Assembly: GCA_937877165.1 (NCBI GenBank) | Contig: CALEFO010000047.1 | Coordinates: forward strand, 1 to 8,044 | Reading direction: 5' to 3' | From: an uncultured Lachnospiraceae bacterium | GTDB lineage: Bacteria > Bacillota > Clostridia > Lachnospirales > Lachnospiraceae | Length of the DNA stretch: 8,044 nucleotides | Shown: piece by piece, positions 6,649-8,044 of the stretch | Position numbering within the stretch: the first letter of the stretch is position 1 | Layout: the number at the start of each line of letters is the position of its first letter | Translations under genes and position numbers: made by a program | Notes under the pieces: model-generated | The model's database searches: none | Seen by the model: only the letters and a program-made list of their open reading frames with translations | Told to the model about the DNA's origin: nothing

Positions 6649-7736
6649 TTCCCAAGTCCTTCAATGGTATAGGCAAGCGGACGGTACTGCATCTTCTTGA
6701 TGACCTGTGCCAGTCCGAGTGCCACGGTGTTGATAGGTGCATCCGCCATGTTGATGTCCAGCTTGGTCTCCTCGCCGAGCATCTCGGCAAGTCCCTCCTC
6801 CTGGCAGGCACCGCCCGTCAGGAACAGTCCGTGCCGGTAAATATCGGCGGAAAGCTCCGGAGGCGTTCTCTCCAGAAGAACCTTGACGTTGTCAACGATC
6901 GTACGGAAGCTGTCCTTGAGGGTATTCTCCACGAAATCGTGTGAGAGCGTGCGCTCCATGGGAAGGCCTGTGACAATATCGCGGCCGTACACGGTGCAGA
7001 CACCGCTTCCAATCGTCCCCTCTTCCTTCGAGCCGAACGAGAGGCGGACGGTCTCCGCCGTCTTCATGCCGATGACGAGATTGTATTCTCTGCGGACTGC
7101 GCTCACGATATTCGCGTCGAACTGGTGACCGCCCACCTTGATGAGCTTGGAGAGTACGATGCCGCCGAGGGATAGAATGGAAATCTCAGTGGTGTCGTAG
7201 CCGACATCCACGACAAGGACACCCTGCGCGTTCTTGACGTCAATGCCAAGGCCGAGACCGTCGGCAAGTGCCTTCTCTACGACCATGATGCGGCGGGCCT
7301 TGATGCCGGCATCCTCAATCAGATCATAGAAGGCTCTCCGCTCCACTTCGGTGACATCCGTCGGAACCGCCACAAAGAAATCTGCAGGATGCAGCGCTCC
7401 CCGCTGCTCGTCGCGCATAAAGGACTTCATCAGAAGCTCCATGTTATGAATGTCCGCAATGACGCCGTTGCCGATCGGGTTGCTGACCCGGATATTAGCG
7501 GGAGCACGCTCGAACATTTCATAAGCATTGTCTCCGTAGGCGATCATGGTCTTCTTGTTCTTGACCGCGATCATGTTCTTCTGAACGAGAATCTTGTCGC
7601 TTGCCGCATTGTAAATCTTAATGTTGCAGGTGCCGAGATCCACGGCATAGGCGTTGTTGATGACGCCGGGATCGTGGAACTCCTCCTGCTCACGTACTTC
7701 GCCGGGTCCCCGGCGTCTTCTGCCAAATAAAGACAT
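6645..7736 (-). CDS. mreB: MreB, bacterial actin homologue (divergent Clostridia-type)
   Basis: MreB is an ATP-binding actin-like protein that forms membrane-associated filaments guiding side-wall synthesis. The 363-residue protein has phosphate loop 1 as AVDLGTCNIKIY (31-42), GVIADIHNME (91-100), the second loop region VVDVGYDTTEISILSLGGIV (from 175), and the adenosine region FLTGGA (305-310). Compared with standard MreB, GGG in loop 2 is GYD (179-181), and EEPMAAAIG is replaced by VEKALADGLG. By alignment with Thermotoga MreB, the catalytic Glu (here 154) and Thr (here 182) seem kept. It has an N-terminal extension of some 25 residues, with a basic MSLFGRRRR start that could aid membrane contact. 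From memory this subtype is usual in Lachnospiraceae mreBCD loci. The ATG at 7734-7736 comes 9 nt after the radC stop, and the stop overlaps mreC. Confidence 0.93.
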   Translation of the reverse strand: MSLFGRRRRGPGEVREQEEFHDPGVINNAYAVDLGTCNIKIYNAASDKILVQKNMIAVKNKKTMIAYGDNAYEMFERAPANIRVSNPIGNGVIADIHNMELLMKSFMRDEQRGALHPADFFVAVPTDVTEVERRAFYDLIEDAGIKARRIMVVEKALADGLGLGIDVKNAQGVLVVDVGYDTTEISILSLGGIVLSKLIKVGGHQFDANIVSAVRREYNLVIGMKTAETVRLSFGSKEEGTIGSGVCTVYGRDIVTGLPMERTLSHDFVENTLKDSFRTIVDNVKVLLERTPPELSADIYRHGLFLTGGACQEEGLAEMLGEETKLDINMADAPINTVALGLAQVIKKMQYRPLAYTIEGLGK

Positions 7737-7745
7737 AATGAAAAC

Positions 7746-8044
7746 TTACCTCTTTGAAATCTGCAGCTGCCCCGCCTCTTTCATGCTGTAGTAGCAGCGG
7801 TCTCCCACAATGATGTGATCCAGAAGCGGAATCTCGAGAAGATCTCCCACCTCCGAAAGACGCCTTGTCAGCCGGATATCCTCTCCGGACGGCGAAGGGT
7901 CCCCGCTCGGATGGTTGTGCATCACCAGCACCGCGGATGCCCCGGCCTGCAGGGAGCGGATAAAGACATCCCGCGGCGAACAAAGGGACGCATTCACCGT
8001 GCCGATGGTCAGCGTCTCCTCACGGATGACGGCATGCCTTGCAT
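7746..8044 (-). CDS. radC: RadC-family JAB/MPN domain protein, C-terminal part (cut by right edge)
   Basis: The visible 98 residues are the end of a RadC (YeeS/JAB-domain) protein. The JAMM metal-binding signature reads HNHPSGDPSPSGED, with both histidines, the serine and the aspartate in place, followed by DHIIVGDRCYYSMKEAG, typical of the family's end. The upstream VNASLCSPRDVFIRSLQAGA segment also fits RadC. The frame is open to the window edge (the first visible residues are ARHAVIREE), so the N-terminal helix-hairpin-helix part lies outside. The molecular role of RadC is unsettled despite its old DNA-repair name. It is frequently found directly before mreB. The stop codon at 7746-7748 is 9 nt before the mreB start, so the two are probably co-transcribed. 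Confidence 0.95.
   Translation of the reverse strand, partial: ARHAVIREETLTIGTVNASLCSPRDVFIRSLQAGASAVLVMHNHPSGDPSPSGEDIRLTRRLSEVGDLLEIPLLDHIIVGDRCYYSMKEAGQLQISKR
7749..7754 (-). promoter_or_regulatory. mreB ribosome-binding site inside the radC 3' end
   Basis: AAGAGG on the minus strand lies just before the radC TAA stop and 12 nt upstream of the mreB ATG. The spacing is longer than the usual 5-9 nt, but no other purine-rich stretch or alternative start is present, so this site fixes the start. Its overlap with the last radC codons suggests that termination on radC helps initiation on mreB. Confidence 0.6.

Overview
This is an ordinary but nearly complete cell-wall elongation (rod-shape) operon, transcribed entirely from the minus strand. 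Read in transcription order (right to left) it runs: radC (3' part), mreB, mreC, mreD, a class B penicillin-binding protein of the PBP2/MrdA type, minC, rodA, mgsA (5' part). I recognised every gene from protein motifs, not from a search. Base composition is close to 50% GC. The gene order radC-mreBCD-pbp2-min-rodA-mgsA, the MreB subtype (GYD instead of GGG in its second phosphate loop) and the oversized PBP2 point to a Clostridia member, most likely Lachnospiraceae. That assignment is an inference from remembered family features.

Layout: 7746-8044 is the C-terminal part of RadC, cut by the right edge. 6645-7736 is MreB, 5752-6648 MreC, 5197-5742 MreD and 2286-5180 a 964-residue PBP2 with a large insertion. 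2166-2285 is a non-coding spacer holding short direct and inverted repeats. 1371-2165 is MinC. 1315-1370 is a spacer with a hairpin, 157-1314 is RodA, and 1-160 is the start of methylglyoxal synthase, cut by the left edge. Genes are packed tightly: ATGA stop/start overlaps join mreB-mreC and rodA-mgsA, and gaps of 9 to 16 nt lie at radC-mreB, mreC-mreD and mreD-pbp2. No gene-free stretch exceeds 120 bases, and I see no RNA gene, insertion sequence, CRISPR array or convincing promoter.

How the genes work together: MreB filaments with MreC and MreD form the membrane scaffold of the elongasome. RodA (SEDS glycosyltransferase) polymerises lipid II and PBP2 (transpeptidase) crosslinks the strands. 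MinC inhibits FtsZ ring assembly, so division-site control is linked to elongation in one transcript. RadC and MgsA are neighbours with no known direct role in wall synthesis.

The points most worth a second look are that minC is not followed by minD and minE, that MinC has lost the usual RSGQ-type motif used to contact MinD, and that a repeat cluster sits in the only long spacer. I found no evidence for a wholly new system.
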